NCBI GenBank assembly: GCA_024400955.1
Contig: JAKSLY010000001.1
Coordinates: forward strand, 186,001 to 250,000
Source: Treponema sp.
GTDB lineage: Bacteria > Spirochaetota > Spirochaetia > Treponematales > Treponemataceae
Reading direction: 5' to 3'
Length of the DNA stretch: 64,000 nt
This document shows, one piece after another, positions 42,697-50,883 of this stretch. The position numbers and the translations under genes are program-made. Position 1 is the stretch's first letter, and each line of letters starts with the position of its first letter. Under the pieces are notes generated by a model. That model worked only from the letters and a program-made list of their open reading frames with translations. It did not search any database and was not told the DNA's origin.

Positions 42697-45291
42697 CTAG
42701 AACAGTTCCACGTAGGTTTTTCCGCTTCCGCCATCTTCCGGCCGGGCAAAGTGATGGTCCTTGAGTCCAGGGTAGTGGTTAAGGTAATCCTGAACTCCCT
42801 GCTGCAGTATGCCGTTGCCTTTTCCGTGAATGATGGAAAAACTCTTGAGGCCGTTGATGGCGCAGAGATCCAGCTGGTGTTCCAGGGCACGCATGGCTTC
42901 CTCGTGACGCATGCCCAATAGCCTGAGTTCAAACTTTGGCACGTCGTCGGAATTTTCATCGCTCTTTTCAAAGATGTATGAGGCGGTTTTCTTGATGTTT
43001 GGGTCAATCTTCAGTGGAACTAACTGCCTTTGGGAAACCTTGAGTTTTACCGAGCCAAACTGGACGAGCCACAGTCCATCCGCTTCCTTCCGCACGAGAA
43101 CTCCCTGACGGCGGTCGCTGCCTGCAAGAACTTCCATTCCTTCCGTGTATTCAATTTTTGCAGGTTTTGCATTTCCCTTGTTCTTCCGGTTCTTCATGTT
43201 CTCGGAGAATTCAGTCTGGTATGAATCAACCGTTGCACTGGCAAGGGCTTCCTTGTTTGACATGTGGTGCCTTGTCTTCTTTGTGCTTGAAAGTCCCCGG
43301 TCCTTGCTTTTCTTTATGCGGATTCCGTTTTCTGCAACCTGTTCTTCCTCGGCTTCCAGAAGCTTCTGCTGCTTTTCAAGTTCTTCCTTCTGCTGCTCAA
43401 GGGCTTTCTTGTTGTCTTCTATTTCCTGCTCAAGGTCACTGATGAACTGCTTTACGCCCTGGGTCTTTACCTTTGTAAGTTCTCCTTCGCGTAGGACACG
43501 AACAAGGTTTTCAAGGCGGCTTCTTGTTTCCCTAAGGAATTCACCGCCCTTGGAATTTTCCCTTTCCTTAAGTTCTATGTCCCGCTCAAGAAGCCGGTTT
43601 TCCCTCGAGTGAAGCTTGAGTTCCTTCGTGGTAAGTTCTGCATTCATTATGTTGTGTTCACGTATGAGGGAATCAAGTTCCTCGTGTTTCTGCGTAAGAC
43701 CCTGGATGAGGGTGCTGACGTCTGCCTGCTGGGTGCTTATGTATGTCTTTGCAATCTCGACTGCACGCTGTGGAAGCCCTGAGTTCAATGCGATTTCGAT
43801 GGCATGGCTTTCTCCGGGAACTCCCATCATCAGGCGGTAGGTTGGATGCAATGTCTGGCTGTCAAATTCAACGGAAGCGTTTATGCACTTCGGGTTTGTG
43901 TATCCGTAGTTCTTCAGGACTCCGTGATGGGTCGTTGTAATTACAAATGCATTCTTTTCAAGGAGCAGGTCCAGTGTTGCCATGGCGATGGCGCTTCCTT
44001 CAAGGGGATCTGTTCCGCTTCCAAATTCATCCAGCAAAACCAGGCTGTTGCTGTCTGCATTGTTCAGTGCAAGGGCTGCCTTTTTCATTCTGCTTGAGAA
44101 AGTGGAAAGGCTCTGGTCAATGGACTGCTCGTCCCCAATGTCTGCAAAGATGGCGTTAAAGTAGGGGAGCTTTGTTCCCTCTGCACATGGAATTGGAAAT
44201 CCTGCCTGGTTTAAAAGGCTGAAAAGGGCAAAGGTCTTTAACGTTACGGTTTTTCCGCCAGTGTTTGGACCGGTGATTATGAGGACGTTTTTTCCGTGCA
44301 TGAAGTTTATTGTAACGGGAACTGCACTTTCCTTGAGGAGAGGATGCCTTGCAGAAATCAGCTTTGGCGGTTCCTGGCTCAAGTCAATGGCCTGAGCAAA
44401 TACGCCGTTTATCTGGTGCATGTAGCGTGCAGCTGCAAGGGTGCTGTCAAGGAGAACCATCTGGGCGTGGGCCATCTTGAATTCTTCCTTGTATTCGGAA
44501 AGTTCTGCCGTAAGCTCACGGAATATCTTGTTCAGTTCAGCCTGCAGGTTGTATTCTTCTTCCACAAGCTGGTTGTTTGCCTTGACTACTTCCTCCGGTT
44601 CTATGTACAGGGTCTGGCCGCTGGCACTTGCTTCGTGAACGATTCCCTTCACGGAATTCTTGTGGTCGGCTCGGATGGCTAAAAGTTCCCTGTCTGCACG
44701 GAATGCAGGAACGTTTGACTGGAGGGCTGACTGCATGGAAGCGTCTGACGTGTATTTTCTGAGGGCGTTTTCAATTTCCCTGTGGAGCTGTGCAATCCTG
44801 TTTTTTATGGCGCGGATTGAAGGAAGGTCCTTGATTTCGCCGTTAATGTCGATGACGGAAAAGATCTTGTTTGCGGCAGTCTCAAGGGATGGAATTTTTT
44901 CCGCTTCCTCCCACAGATCGGGAATCTTTATTTCCTGGCTTGCGGAAATGATCAGGTCCCTTGCTTTTTGGGAATACATGGCAAAAAGCCCAAGACCGAA
45001 AATCTGTTCCTGCAGCAGTGCCGATCCTTCTATTCCAAGAATTGAAAAATAGTATTTTACGGGAGGAAAATTCAGTATGGCCTGTGGGCGCTGGGAGTTA
45101 AGGTAAAGGTGCCACTGAAAGCCAAGGTCTTTAAGGTGCTCAACTTTTTCCCTGTCAAAGGAAGATTCCCTTTCAAGGACTTCCTGTTTTCCTTCTTCTG
45201 AAACTGCAAGGCTTGCAATTTCTTCGCGTATCCTGTCAAAGTCAAATTTGCGGGCTGTTTCGCCACTTAAGAATTCATTTTTTTGTGTCAT
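42697..45291 (-). CDS. mutS2: Endonuclease MutS2 with Smr domain
   Basis: 864 residues, normally 780-800. MutS core domains are followed by Walker A GPNTGGKTVTLKTF, signature YSTFSSRMKKAA-like segment and DEFGSGTDPLEG. A long coiled coil (about 540-660), a KOW-like linker (GMEVLAGSDRRQGVLV) and a C-terminal Smr domain (about 785-864) with IIHGKGNGIL follow. In the Smr domain the usual LDLRG/LDLHG block reads LRLLG, so the Asp is absent. MutS2 proteins bind branched DNA or split stalled ribosomes. It overlaps the gph start region by 17 bases. Confidence 0.95.
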   Translation of the reverse strand: MTQKNEFLSGETARKFDFDRIREEIASLAVSEEGKQEVLERESSFDREKVEHLKDLGFQWHLYLNSQRPQAILNFPPVKYYFSILGIEGSALLQEQIFGLGLFAMYSQKARDLIISASQEIKIPDLWEEAEKIPSLETAANKIFSVIDINGEIKDLPSIRAIKNRIAQLHREIENALRKYTSDASMQSALQSNVPAFRADRELLAIRADHKNSVKGIVHEASASGQTLYIEPEEVVKANNQLVEEEYNLQAELNKIFRELTAELSEYKEEFKMAHAQMVLLDSTLAAARYMHQINGVFAQAIDLSQEPPKLISARHPLLKESAVPVTINFMHGKNVLIITGPNTGGKTVTLKTFALFSLLNQAGFPIPCAEGTKLPYFNAIFADIGDEQSIDQSLSTFSSRMKKAALALNNADSNSLVLLDEFGSGTDPLEGSAIAMATLDLLLEKNAFVITTTHHGVLKNYGYTNPKCINASVEFDSQTLHPTYRLMMGVPGESHAIEIALNSGLPQRAVEIAKTYISTQQADVSTLIQGLTQKHEELDSLIREHNIMNAELTTKELKLHSRENRLLERDIELKERENSKGGEFLRETRSRLENLVRVLREGELTKVKTQGVKQFISDLEQEIEDNKKALEQQKEELEKQQKLLEAEEEQVAENGIRIKKSKDRGLSSTKKTRHHMSNKEALASATVDSYQTEFSENMKNRKNKGNAKPAKIEYTEGMEVLAGSDRRQGVLVRKEADGLWLVQFGSVKLKVSQRQLVPLKIDPNIKKTASYIFEKSDENSDDVPKFELRLLGMRHEEAMRALEHQLDLCAINGLKSFSIIHGKGNGILQQGVQDYLNHYPGLKDHHFARPEDGGSGKTYVELF

Positions 45292-45949
45292 TTAATTTTC
45301 TCAATATTTCAATTATGTCTTGTGGCCTGTCAGCAAAACGTTCAGCACCGTTTTCGATGAGGAGTTCCCTGTCGCGGAATCCCCATGTAACGCTGATGGA
45401 AGGAAGCCCCGAATTGACTGCCGTCTTGATGTCAACTTCGCTGTCGCCAATGTATATGGAATTTTCCTTTTTCGATCCAAGTATTTCAATTGCCTTCCAT
45501 ACGGAATCAGGAGCCGGTTTTCTTGGAATGCCTGCAATCTCTCCGATGGCAGCCTGAGGGCTTACGCTTGTAAAATACTTTGCCTGCAGTTCCTTAACCT
45601 GGGGGTCAGGCTTGTTGGAAACGATGGCACATTTATAGCCAAGTTTCTTGAGTTCTTCCATTGTTTCAAGAATCCCATCGTAGGGTTTTGTCTTAGGCTT
45701 TGTGCTGGATGCGTAGTTTTCCATCGTTAATTTGACGGCTTTTTCGTAAAGGGGATTTTTCTTTCCGTCTACGAGGGTCAGTTCAACAAGACGGGCCATT
45801 CCGTTGCCAACACTCGCACGCACCTGGGACAGGGATTTTTCCTCAACTCCCAGTTCAGCATATGTTTTGTTCAGGCTATCTTTTATGTCTTCCAATGTAT
45901 CGAGGAGAGTTCCATCAAGGTCGAATATTATCGTATCTATTTTATCCAT
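45275..45949 (-). CDS. HAD-family phosphoglycolate phosphatase-like protein
   Basis: 224 residues. HAD motif I DLDGTLLDT (nucleophile Asp, residues about 10-18), a helical cap, motif II IVSNKPDP, and the motif IV region GDSEVDIKTAVNSG. Typical for Gph/PGP-type phosphatases; the substrate may be 2-phosphoglycolate, or another small sugar phosphate. Shine-Dalgarno aaggag precedes it. It lies between znuB and mutS2 on the minus strand. Confidence 0.85.
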   Translation of the reverse strand: MDKIDTIIFDLDGTLLDTLEDIKDSLNKTYAELGVEEKSLSQVRASVGNGMARLVELTLVDGKKNPLYEKAVKLTMENYASSTKPKTKPYDGILETMEELKKLGYKCAIVSNKPDPQVKELQAKYFTSVSPQAAIGEIAGIPRKPAPDSVWKAIEILGSKKENSIYIGDSEVDIKTAVNSGLPSISVTWGFRDRELLIENGAERFADRPQDIIEILRKLNDTKK

Positions 45950-45980
45950 TATAAACTCCTTATATTGCGGACAGTGTCCG

Positions 45981-46802
45981 TCATTTTAGGTTTTTTCTTA
46001 ATGTTGTGCAGAAGCATCCGAGGAATATGACCGTGTTCACAAGAACGATTGTTGCTCCGCTTGCCGTGTCTGCGTAATAGGAAAGGCATAATCCGGTTAT
46101 TCCTGACACAAGGGAAATCAGAACCGAAAACAGAAGGTAAGTCCTGGAATTTCTTGAGATCAGCCTTGAAGAAGCTGCCGGTAAGACAAGCATGCTGTTG
46201 ATTACAAGAAGCCCGGTCCATCTGATGCATACGGTTACGATTGCCGCCGTCATCAGGGCAAAAACCTGTTCTATGAGGAAGGTCTTTATGCCTCTGCTTT
46301 TTGCGAAGGTGCTGTGAACTGTGGTCAGGAGCATTTTATTGTAGAAGATTATCCAGATTGCAAGGAGCACCAGGGCGGTGGCAAAGAGAAGCCTTATTTC
46401 TCCAGGCTGAATGTTAAGGATGTCGCCTACAAGATAACGCTGGTATTTGGCAAAATTACCGCCGGAAGAAAGAAGTACGATTCCAAGTGCCACTGATGCA
46501 GAGGAAAATACTCCAATGATTGTGTCAGCAGAAGCCTTACCCTTGATTTTGACGGAAATGATTGCAAATCCAAGTATGAGGGAAAAAATTACCATGGATA
46601 CGGTAACGTCCTTTATTCCAAGAAGAACTCCAAGGGCAATGCCTGTAAAGGCAGAGTGTCCTATGGCATCGCTAAAGAAGCTCATTCTGTTGGAGACTAC
46701 ATTGGTGCCCAGCATGCCAAAAATGGGGCAGGCTGCAAGAACTGCAAGCAGTGCATTTTTCATGAAGGAAGGTTCAAGCCAATCAAGCATTTTCATCTCC
46801 AA
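45981..46802 (-). CDS. znuB: Metal ABC transporter permease (ZnuB-type)
   Basis: 273 residues with about eight hydrophobic segments (AVLAACPIFGMLGTNVVSN, SVALGIVLLSSGG, LAIWIIFYNKML). The ABC-3 permease block includes HSAFTGIALGVLLG and the LVINSMLVLPAASSRLIS signature. It forms the channel for zinc or manganese with the ZnuC and ZnuA proteins. It overlaps the znuC end by 20 bases, so the transporter genes are one operon in order znuA-znuC-znuB. Confidence 0.9.
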   Translation of the reverse strand: MEMKMLDWLEPSFMKNALLAVLAACPIFGMLGTNVVSNRMSFFSDAIGHSAFTGIALGVLLGIKDVTVSMVIFSLILGFAIISVKIKGKASADTIIGVFSSASVALGIVLLSSGGNFAKYQRYLVGDILNIQPGEIRLLFATALVLLAIWIIFYNKMLLTTVHSTFAKSRGIKTFLIEQVFALMTAAIVTVCIRWTGLLVINSMLVLPAASSRLISRNSRTYLLFSVLISLVSGITGLCLSYYADTASGATIVLVNTVIFLGCFCTTLRKNLK

Positions 46803-47610
46803 AAACAGTTACATGGCCAAATACATCTATGAAATCCCTGTTTGAATACACTTCGGCAGGTTTTCCGATTATGGCATTGGCATTGTTTATGAACAGAACC
46901 CTGTCCGCATGTTTTGCCACAAGGTCAAGGTCGTGGCTTATGAGGAGAATGGTGATGTCATAGTTTCGCCTTATGGAAGAAACAAGCTCGTAGAATGACT
47001 TGAGGCCGGTTCTGTCCACACCGCTTACAGGTTCATCAAGAAGGAGAATGTCCGGAACGGGATTTATGGCAAGGGCCAGCATGACACGCTGAAGTTCTCC
47101 ACCGGAAAGATCGCACAGCCTGCGCTGGGCAAGCATGTGGGCATTGGTTGCGGCAAGAACTTCCCTGGCTTTTTCCCTGTCTTTTTTTCGCCTTGGCAGC
47201 CAGACCGGGCGCCTTGAAATGCTTGCAAGAATCAGGTCCTCAACGCTTACCGGGCTTCCTGCCTGAACGGACAGGGACTGGGGTACGTATCCAAAAATCG
47301 GTTTTGTAGTGGTGTAGGGAATTTTCTTCTTGCAGGTGCAGAACCTGTCATGGTCGGTGGTACGGTCTTTTCCGCATTCTCCGGCGCATTTTTCTCCCTC
47401 AAAGATTACGCATCCCGTGTGGGGGATTGAATTGAGCAGGGCCTTCATGAAGGTTGTTTTTCCCGCTCCGTTCCTTCCGATTACGGCCGTCAGTTCACCG
47501 CAATGGATGTGCAGGTTTATGTCCTTGAGAATGTATTCCGAACCTTTTTTTACGCTCAGGTTTTCAATTCGCGTGCAGCAAAGATGCCGCATTCCTGTAA
47601 GACAAGGCAT
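46783..47610 (-). CDS. znuC: Metal ABC transporter ATPase (ZnuC-type) with a Cys/His-rich insertion
   Basis: 275 residues. Walker A GRNGAGKTT (45-53), Q-loop at YVPQ (about 108-111), LSGGE (168-172), Walker B ILLLDEP (188-194) and H-loop ISHD. Between Walker A and the Q-loop there is an insertion of about 25 residues carrying Cys75, Cys79, Asp81, His87, Cys91 and Cys93. Three more Cys (3, 11, 12) lie in the N-terminus. Ordinary ZnuC proteins have a short beta turn here. Five bases separate it from znuA. Start is M1; M7 is possible. Confidence 0.9.
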   Translation of the reverse strand: MPCLTGMRHLCCTRIENLSVKKGSEYILKDINLHIHCGELTAVIGRNGAGKTTFMKALLNSIPHTGCVIFEGEKCAGECGKDRTTDHDRFCTCKKKIPYTTTKPIFGYVPQSLSVQAGSPVSVEDLILASISRRPVWLPRRKKDREKAREVLAATNAHMLAQRRLCDLSGGELQRVMLALAINPVPDILLLDEPVSGVDRTGLKSFYELVSSIRRNYDITILLISHDLDLVAKHADRVLFINNANAIIGKPAEVYSNRDFIDVFGHVTVFGDENA

Positions 47611-47615
47611 GTTTT

Positions 47616-48554
47616 CTATCCTTCCAGTGCTTCTTCCAAAACAGTCAGGTTTTTCTTCATTGTATCAACATAAGAATTTTTTGTCTTCTCCGATGGCTCT
47701 GCAGTTCCGGAAACGCATGGGTCAAGGATGTAGATTCTTAAGCCTGTTTCCTTTGCAACTATTTCTGCTGAACTTGCGGGATACTGTGGCTCTGCAAAGA
47801 GGGCCGGTTTAGTTCCGTCTGCAATTTCCTGCCTGATCTGTGCTATCTGGTTTTCAAGTTCCCGTGGTGAAGGTGAAGTTCCAGGTTCCCGTTCTATTAC
47901 AGACTGAATTTCAAGGTTGAATTCCCTTGCAAAATATGGGAATGCCTCGTGAAAGGTAATTATTTTCTTTCCAGCATATCTGTCCAGGGACCTGTGCATT
48001 TCATCTTCCAGATCCTGAAGTTTTCTTTCATAAGCCCTGCAGTTTTCCTCATAAAGGCTTGAATTCCTGGGATCAAGGCGCATAAGGCCCGATGTAATCC
48101 TGTTCACCATGAATTTTGCCCCCTTGGTGCTTACCCAGATGTGGGGGTTTTCGTCCATGAGTTCATATCCATCGCAGGCAACTATCAGGTGGTCCTTTTT
48201 CTGTTCCAGAAGACGGTCCATGAAGTTTTCCATTCCGGCTCCATTGGCCACGAGTATGTCGCATTTTGACACGATTTTCATGTCCCTTGTGGAAAACTGG
48301 TAGTCGTGGAGGCATCCAGCTGAAGATGAATTGAGCATTGTCACCTGGGCTCCCGGTACGTTCTGTGTCAGGTTTAGGCAGATTACATAAAGGGGATAGA
48401 ATGTGGCAGTGATTTTGACAGCTGGGGAAGGGGCTTCTGATGAAGAAACCGTTATATTCTGTTCTGTTTTTCTTTTTCCGCATGAAGAAAAAAACAGCAG
48501 TGCTAAAATTAGAGTAAGATTTAAGATTACATTAAGATTTCTTTTGCAATACAT
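47616..48554 (-). CDS. znuA: Metal ABC transporter substrate-binding lipoprotein (ZnuA-type)
   Basis: 312 residues. Signal peptide with lipobox FFSSC (Cys25), so lipid-anchored in the periplasm. Cluster A-I binding protein: LHDYQFS (His ligand), NPHIW (His ligand), FHEAFPYF (His ligand), and the acid near DPCVSG. The His-rich loop of many ZnuA proteins is absent, as in TroA-like proteins, so Zn or Mn remain both possible. ATG lacks a Shine-Dalgarno; -10 ends 5 bases upstream, and a dyad covers it. Confidence 0.9.
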   Translation of the reverse strand: MYCKRNLNVILNLTLILALLFFSSCGKRKTEQNITVSSSEAPSPAVKITATFYPLYVICLNLTQNVPGAQVTMLNSSSAGCLHDYQFSTRDMKIVSKCDILVANGAGMENFMDRLLEQKKDHLIVACDGYELMDENPHIWVSTKGAKFMVNRITSGLMRLDPRNSSLYEENCRAYERKLQDLEDEMHRSLDRYAGKKIITFHEAFPYFAREFNLEIQSVIEREPGTSPSPRELENQIAQIRQEIADGTKPALFAEPQYPASSAEIVAKETGLRIYILDPCVSGTAEPSEKTKNSYVDTMKKNLTVLEEALEG

Positions 48555-48555
48555 A

Positions 48556-48576
48556 CCATATAATAGAATAATATGG
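48556..48576. promoter_or_regulatory. Dyad over the znuA promoter, candidate metalloregulator operator
   Basis: Arms ccatat (48556-48561) and atatgg (48571-48576) around a 9-base AT-rich centre. It covers the -10 at 48560-48565 and lies directly before the start codon. Confidence 0.45.
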
Positions 48577-48588
48577 AATTATTTACAA
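48560..48588 (-). promoter_or_regulatory. znuA promoter, leaderless type
   Basis: Minus strand TTGTAA (48588-48583), 17-base spacer, TATTAT (48565-48560), then 5 bases to the ATG. Confidence 0.5.
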
Positions 48589-48640
48589 GCCGAGGCCAAC
48601 CTGGGGTTGCAATGTATGGAAAGTAATGCGTAAAAACTAC

Positions 48641-48669
48641 TTGACAAATGTATAATTTAGGGTTATAAA
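48641..48669 (+). promoter_or_regulatory. Promoter of the ADH-like gene
   Basis: Perfect TTGACA (48641-48646), 17-base spacer, TATAAA (48664-48669). Confidence 0.75.
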
Positions 48670-48691
48670 TTTAGTATACTTAGAGGGTATT

Positions 48692-49810
48692 ATGGCCAAT
48701 CAGATAGCAACAAGTGCTTTTTCACACTTTGGTTCAGGAGCAATCAAGTGTCTTGCAGAAGCACTGAAGATAAATGAGTACCAGCGTGTTCTGGTTATTA
48801 CGGATACAAGTACGGTCAAGGACGGTGCTGCTAAGAAAGTTGTAAATATTCTTGTTAAGAACAGGGTTGTGTACCAGGTTTATGACAGGATCAACACTGC
48901 TTGCACGGTGAACGACGTTCGCCACATCGTTGAAATGGCAAAGGCTTTCCGTGCCGACGTCATTGTAGGCGTTGGTTCTGGGGCTGTCATGGATGCGTCC
49001 AAGGCTGCAGCCGTTCTTCTTTCAAATCCGGAGATTTCAGATCCAAGGAAGCTTGAAGGCAGCAACAAGGCCAAAAAGCATTCATTTCCACTTTATCTTG
49101 TCTTTGCCTCATGCGGTAATGCCCGTGGCTTTGGCTTTGTGATCCTTCTTGAAGACGAGGCTCAGCGTAAAAAGATTGAATGCCTTGAATATCATGCAGT
49201 TGCTGATGCAGTAATCTGTGACTCGGATATTTTCACCGGGTCCGCCTCTAAGGACTTTGCCGTTTCTTCCATGGCCCTCATTGCCAGTGCCATCGAGGCT
49301 CTTGTATGCAAGGAATCATGGGTTATTTCTGACTTCAATGCCCTGGAAGCAATCCGCATCATTTCACAGAATGTTAAGTCGGCAGTAAAGGGTACTGCAT
49401 CTGCAAAGGAGCAGATCATATATGGACAGTATCTTGCAGGTCTTGCCGTGTCAAACAGCGGTGCCGGTCTTGCAACCGCCATGTCCAATGCACTGGAAGC
49501 AACCCATGGTGTCTCTGCCAAGATTTCTTCCGTTGCACTCATGCCGTCGGTAATGGCTTTCAATTCCCCGTCTTCCGGATCAAAATTCAAGGATGTGGCC
49601 ATCGCTTTGGGTGCAAAGATTTCTACGACTGCAAAGCCTGATTCCTACAGGAAAACTGCCATTGCTGCCTTTGAAAAGCTTGCCAAGGATCTTGGAATAC
49701 CTGCAAAGATAGATGGACTTGAGCTTTCAAAGGATGACCTTGATTTTCTTTCTGAAAACGTGCTCAAGAGCTGCTATTTTGCTTCAAACCCAAAGGTTGC
49801 TTCAAAATAG
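48692..49810 (+). CDS. Iron-containing alcohol dehydrogenase-like protein lacking metal ligands
   Basis: 372 residues, close to the family's length of about 380. The dinucleotide-binding half keeps the VGVGSGAVMDASKAA block (93-107), a variant of GGGSxxDxaK. The conserved TTxGTGSE loop is replaced by FASCGNARGF (138-147). Aligned with FucO-type enzymes, the four metal ligands Asp, His, His, His fall on Ala195, Ser199, Thr262 and Ala276, so no iron site remains. The fold is likely intact (SAIEAL, ATAMSNALEATHGV). So it is probably not a dehydrogenase; a regulatory or binding role is inference. It has a strong promoter, an agaggg site and its own terminator. Confidence 0.88.
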   Translation: MANQIATSAFSHFGSGAIKCLAEALKINEYQRVLVITDTSTVKDGAAKKVVNILVKNRVVYQVYDRINTACTVNDVRHIVEMAKAFRADVIVGVGSGAVMDASKAAAVLLSNPEISDPRKLEGSNKAKKHSFPLYLVFASCGNARGFGFVILLEDEAQRKKIECLEYHAVADAVICDSDIFTGSASKDFAVSSMALIASAIEALVCKESWVISDFNALEAIRIISQNVKSAVKGTASAKEQIIYGQYLAGLAVSNSGAGLATAMSNALEATHGVSAKISSVALMPSVMAFNSPSSGSKFKDVAIALGAKISTTAKPDSYRKTAIAAFEKLAKDLGIPAKIDGLELSKDDLDFLSENVLKSCYFASNPKVASK

Positions 49811-49883
49811 AAGATAATGGACCTTTACAAGGAACTTGCCATATAAGTTTCTGGCATGGCTGTCGTCATGCTTGCTTTTAATC

Positions 49884-49932
49884 CACCTGCAGCATTGGCT
49901 TTTTTAGGCCGGTTCATGCAGGTGTTTTTTTT
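49884..49932 (+). terminator. Terminator after the ADH-like gene
   Basis: Stem cacctgca (49884-49891) with tgcaggtg (49917-49924), 25-base loop, followed by T8. Confidence 0.85.
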
Positions 49933-49956
49933 ACAGGGAATGTAGGAAGACTGTAT

Positions 49957-50880
49957 TTATCTTATTCCGCTTACGTTTCTCAGCTGGCCTTCAAGGTCGT
50001 AGTACAGTTTTGTGTCCCTGAATTCCAGATCTTTCATGATTTCTTCCGTAGCCATTGCGTTGTATTCCCCGGTTTCGAGGATAAGCATTCCTCCGGGGAT
50101 GACAAATCTTTTTGCCTGGGGAATGAGACGCCTGATCAATTCAAGGCCGTCGCTGCTGCTGCTTGGAGTTCCATCAGGGTTAACGTCTCCATCAAGGGCC
50201 AGGCGTGGTTCGCTGCGGCCGTCCTTTAGCAGTTCCGTTGTTTCCGTGGCGGGTACGTAGGGCGGATTTGAAACTATAATGTCAAAGACTCCTGCCCTTG
50301 TTTTTCCAAGATTGTCAAAGAGGTTGGTGTGAACAAATGTCATTTTCTGGCGCTGGCTTTTTGAAAGGATGGAATCGGCATTTTTTCTGGCCGTGTCCAA
50401 GGCTTCCCGGCTTATGTCGCACATTGTGACGGCCGGAATGTGTTCAGCCCTTATGGTTCCTTCCTCGCAAAGGAATTTAAGCAGGCTTATGCCAACACAG
50501 CCGCTGCCGGTGCACATGTCGCATATTGTAAGGATGCGTGGATTTTTTGCGTACTGGTCCAGGAGAAAATTTGCGGCATTTTCAACAAGAACTTCCGTGT
50601 CCGGTTTTGGAATCAGGACGCTCCGGTTTACTTCAAAGTCAAGGCCAAAGAATTCCTTGTGTCCGGTTATGTATGCGATGGGGAGTCCGGTCATGCGCCT
50701 GCTTACGGACTCTGCAAGAATGGATTCCTGCTGGGGGGTGAGTTCCTGGGTACGGTTGAACAGGATGAATGTCCTGTCCTTTCCGAGTACCCATTGCAGC
50801 AGCACATCCACGTCAAGGGCCGGGGATGGGGAAGAACTGAGCTGCCTTATTGCTGACTGCCTGAACTGCTGTATGGTCAT
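49957..50880 (-). CDS. prmC: Peptide chain release factor N5-glutamine methyltransferase PrmC
   Basis: 307 residues. N-terminal helical domain (LDVDVLLQWVLGKDRTFILFNR), then a SAM-binding fold with the CDMCTGSGCVGIS motif I and the NPPYVP motif that binds the substrate glutamine. It methylates the GGQ glutamine of release factors. It sits three bases after the prfA stop, a common pair in bacteria. Confidence 0.96.
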   Translation of the reverse strand: MTIQQFRQSAIRQLSSSPSPALDVDVLLQWVLGKDRTFILFNRTQELTPQQESILAESVSRRMTGLPIAYITGHKEFFGLDFEVNRSVLIPKPDTEVLVENAANFLLDQYAKNPRILTICDMCTGSGCVGISLLKFLCEEGTIRAEHIPAVTMCDISREALDTARKNADSILSKSQRQKMTFVHTNLFDNLGKTRAGVFDIIVSNPPYVPATETTELLKDGRSEPRLALDGDVNPDGTPSSSSDGLELIRRLIPQAKRFVIPGGMLILETGEYNAMATEEIMKDLEFRDTKLYYDLEGQLRNVSGIR

Positions 50881-50883
50881 TGA

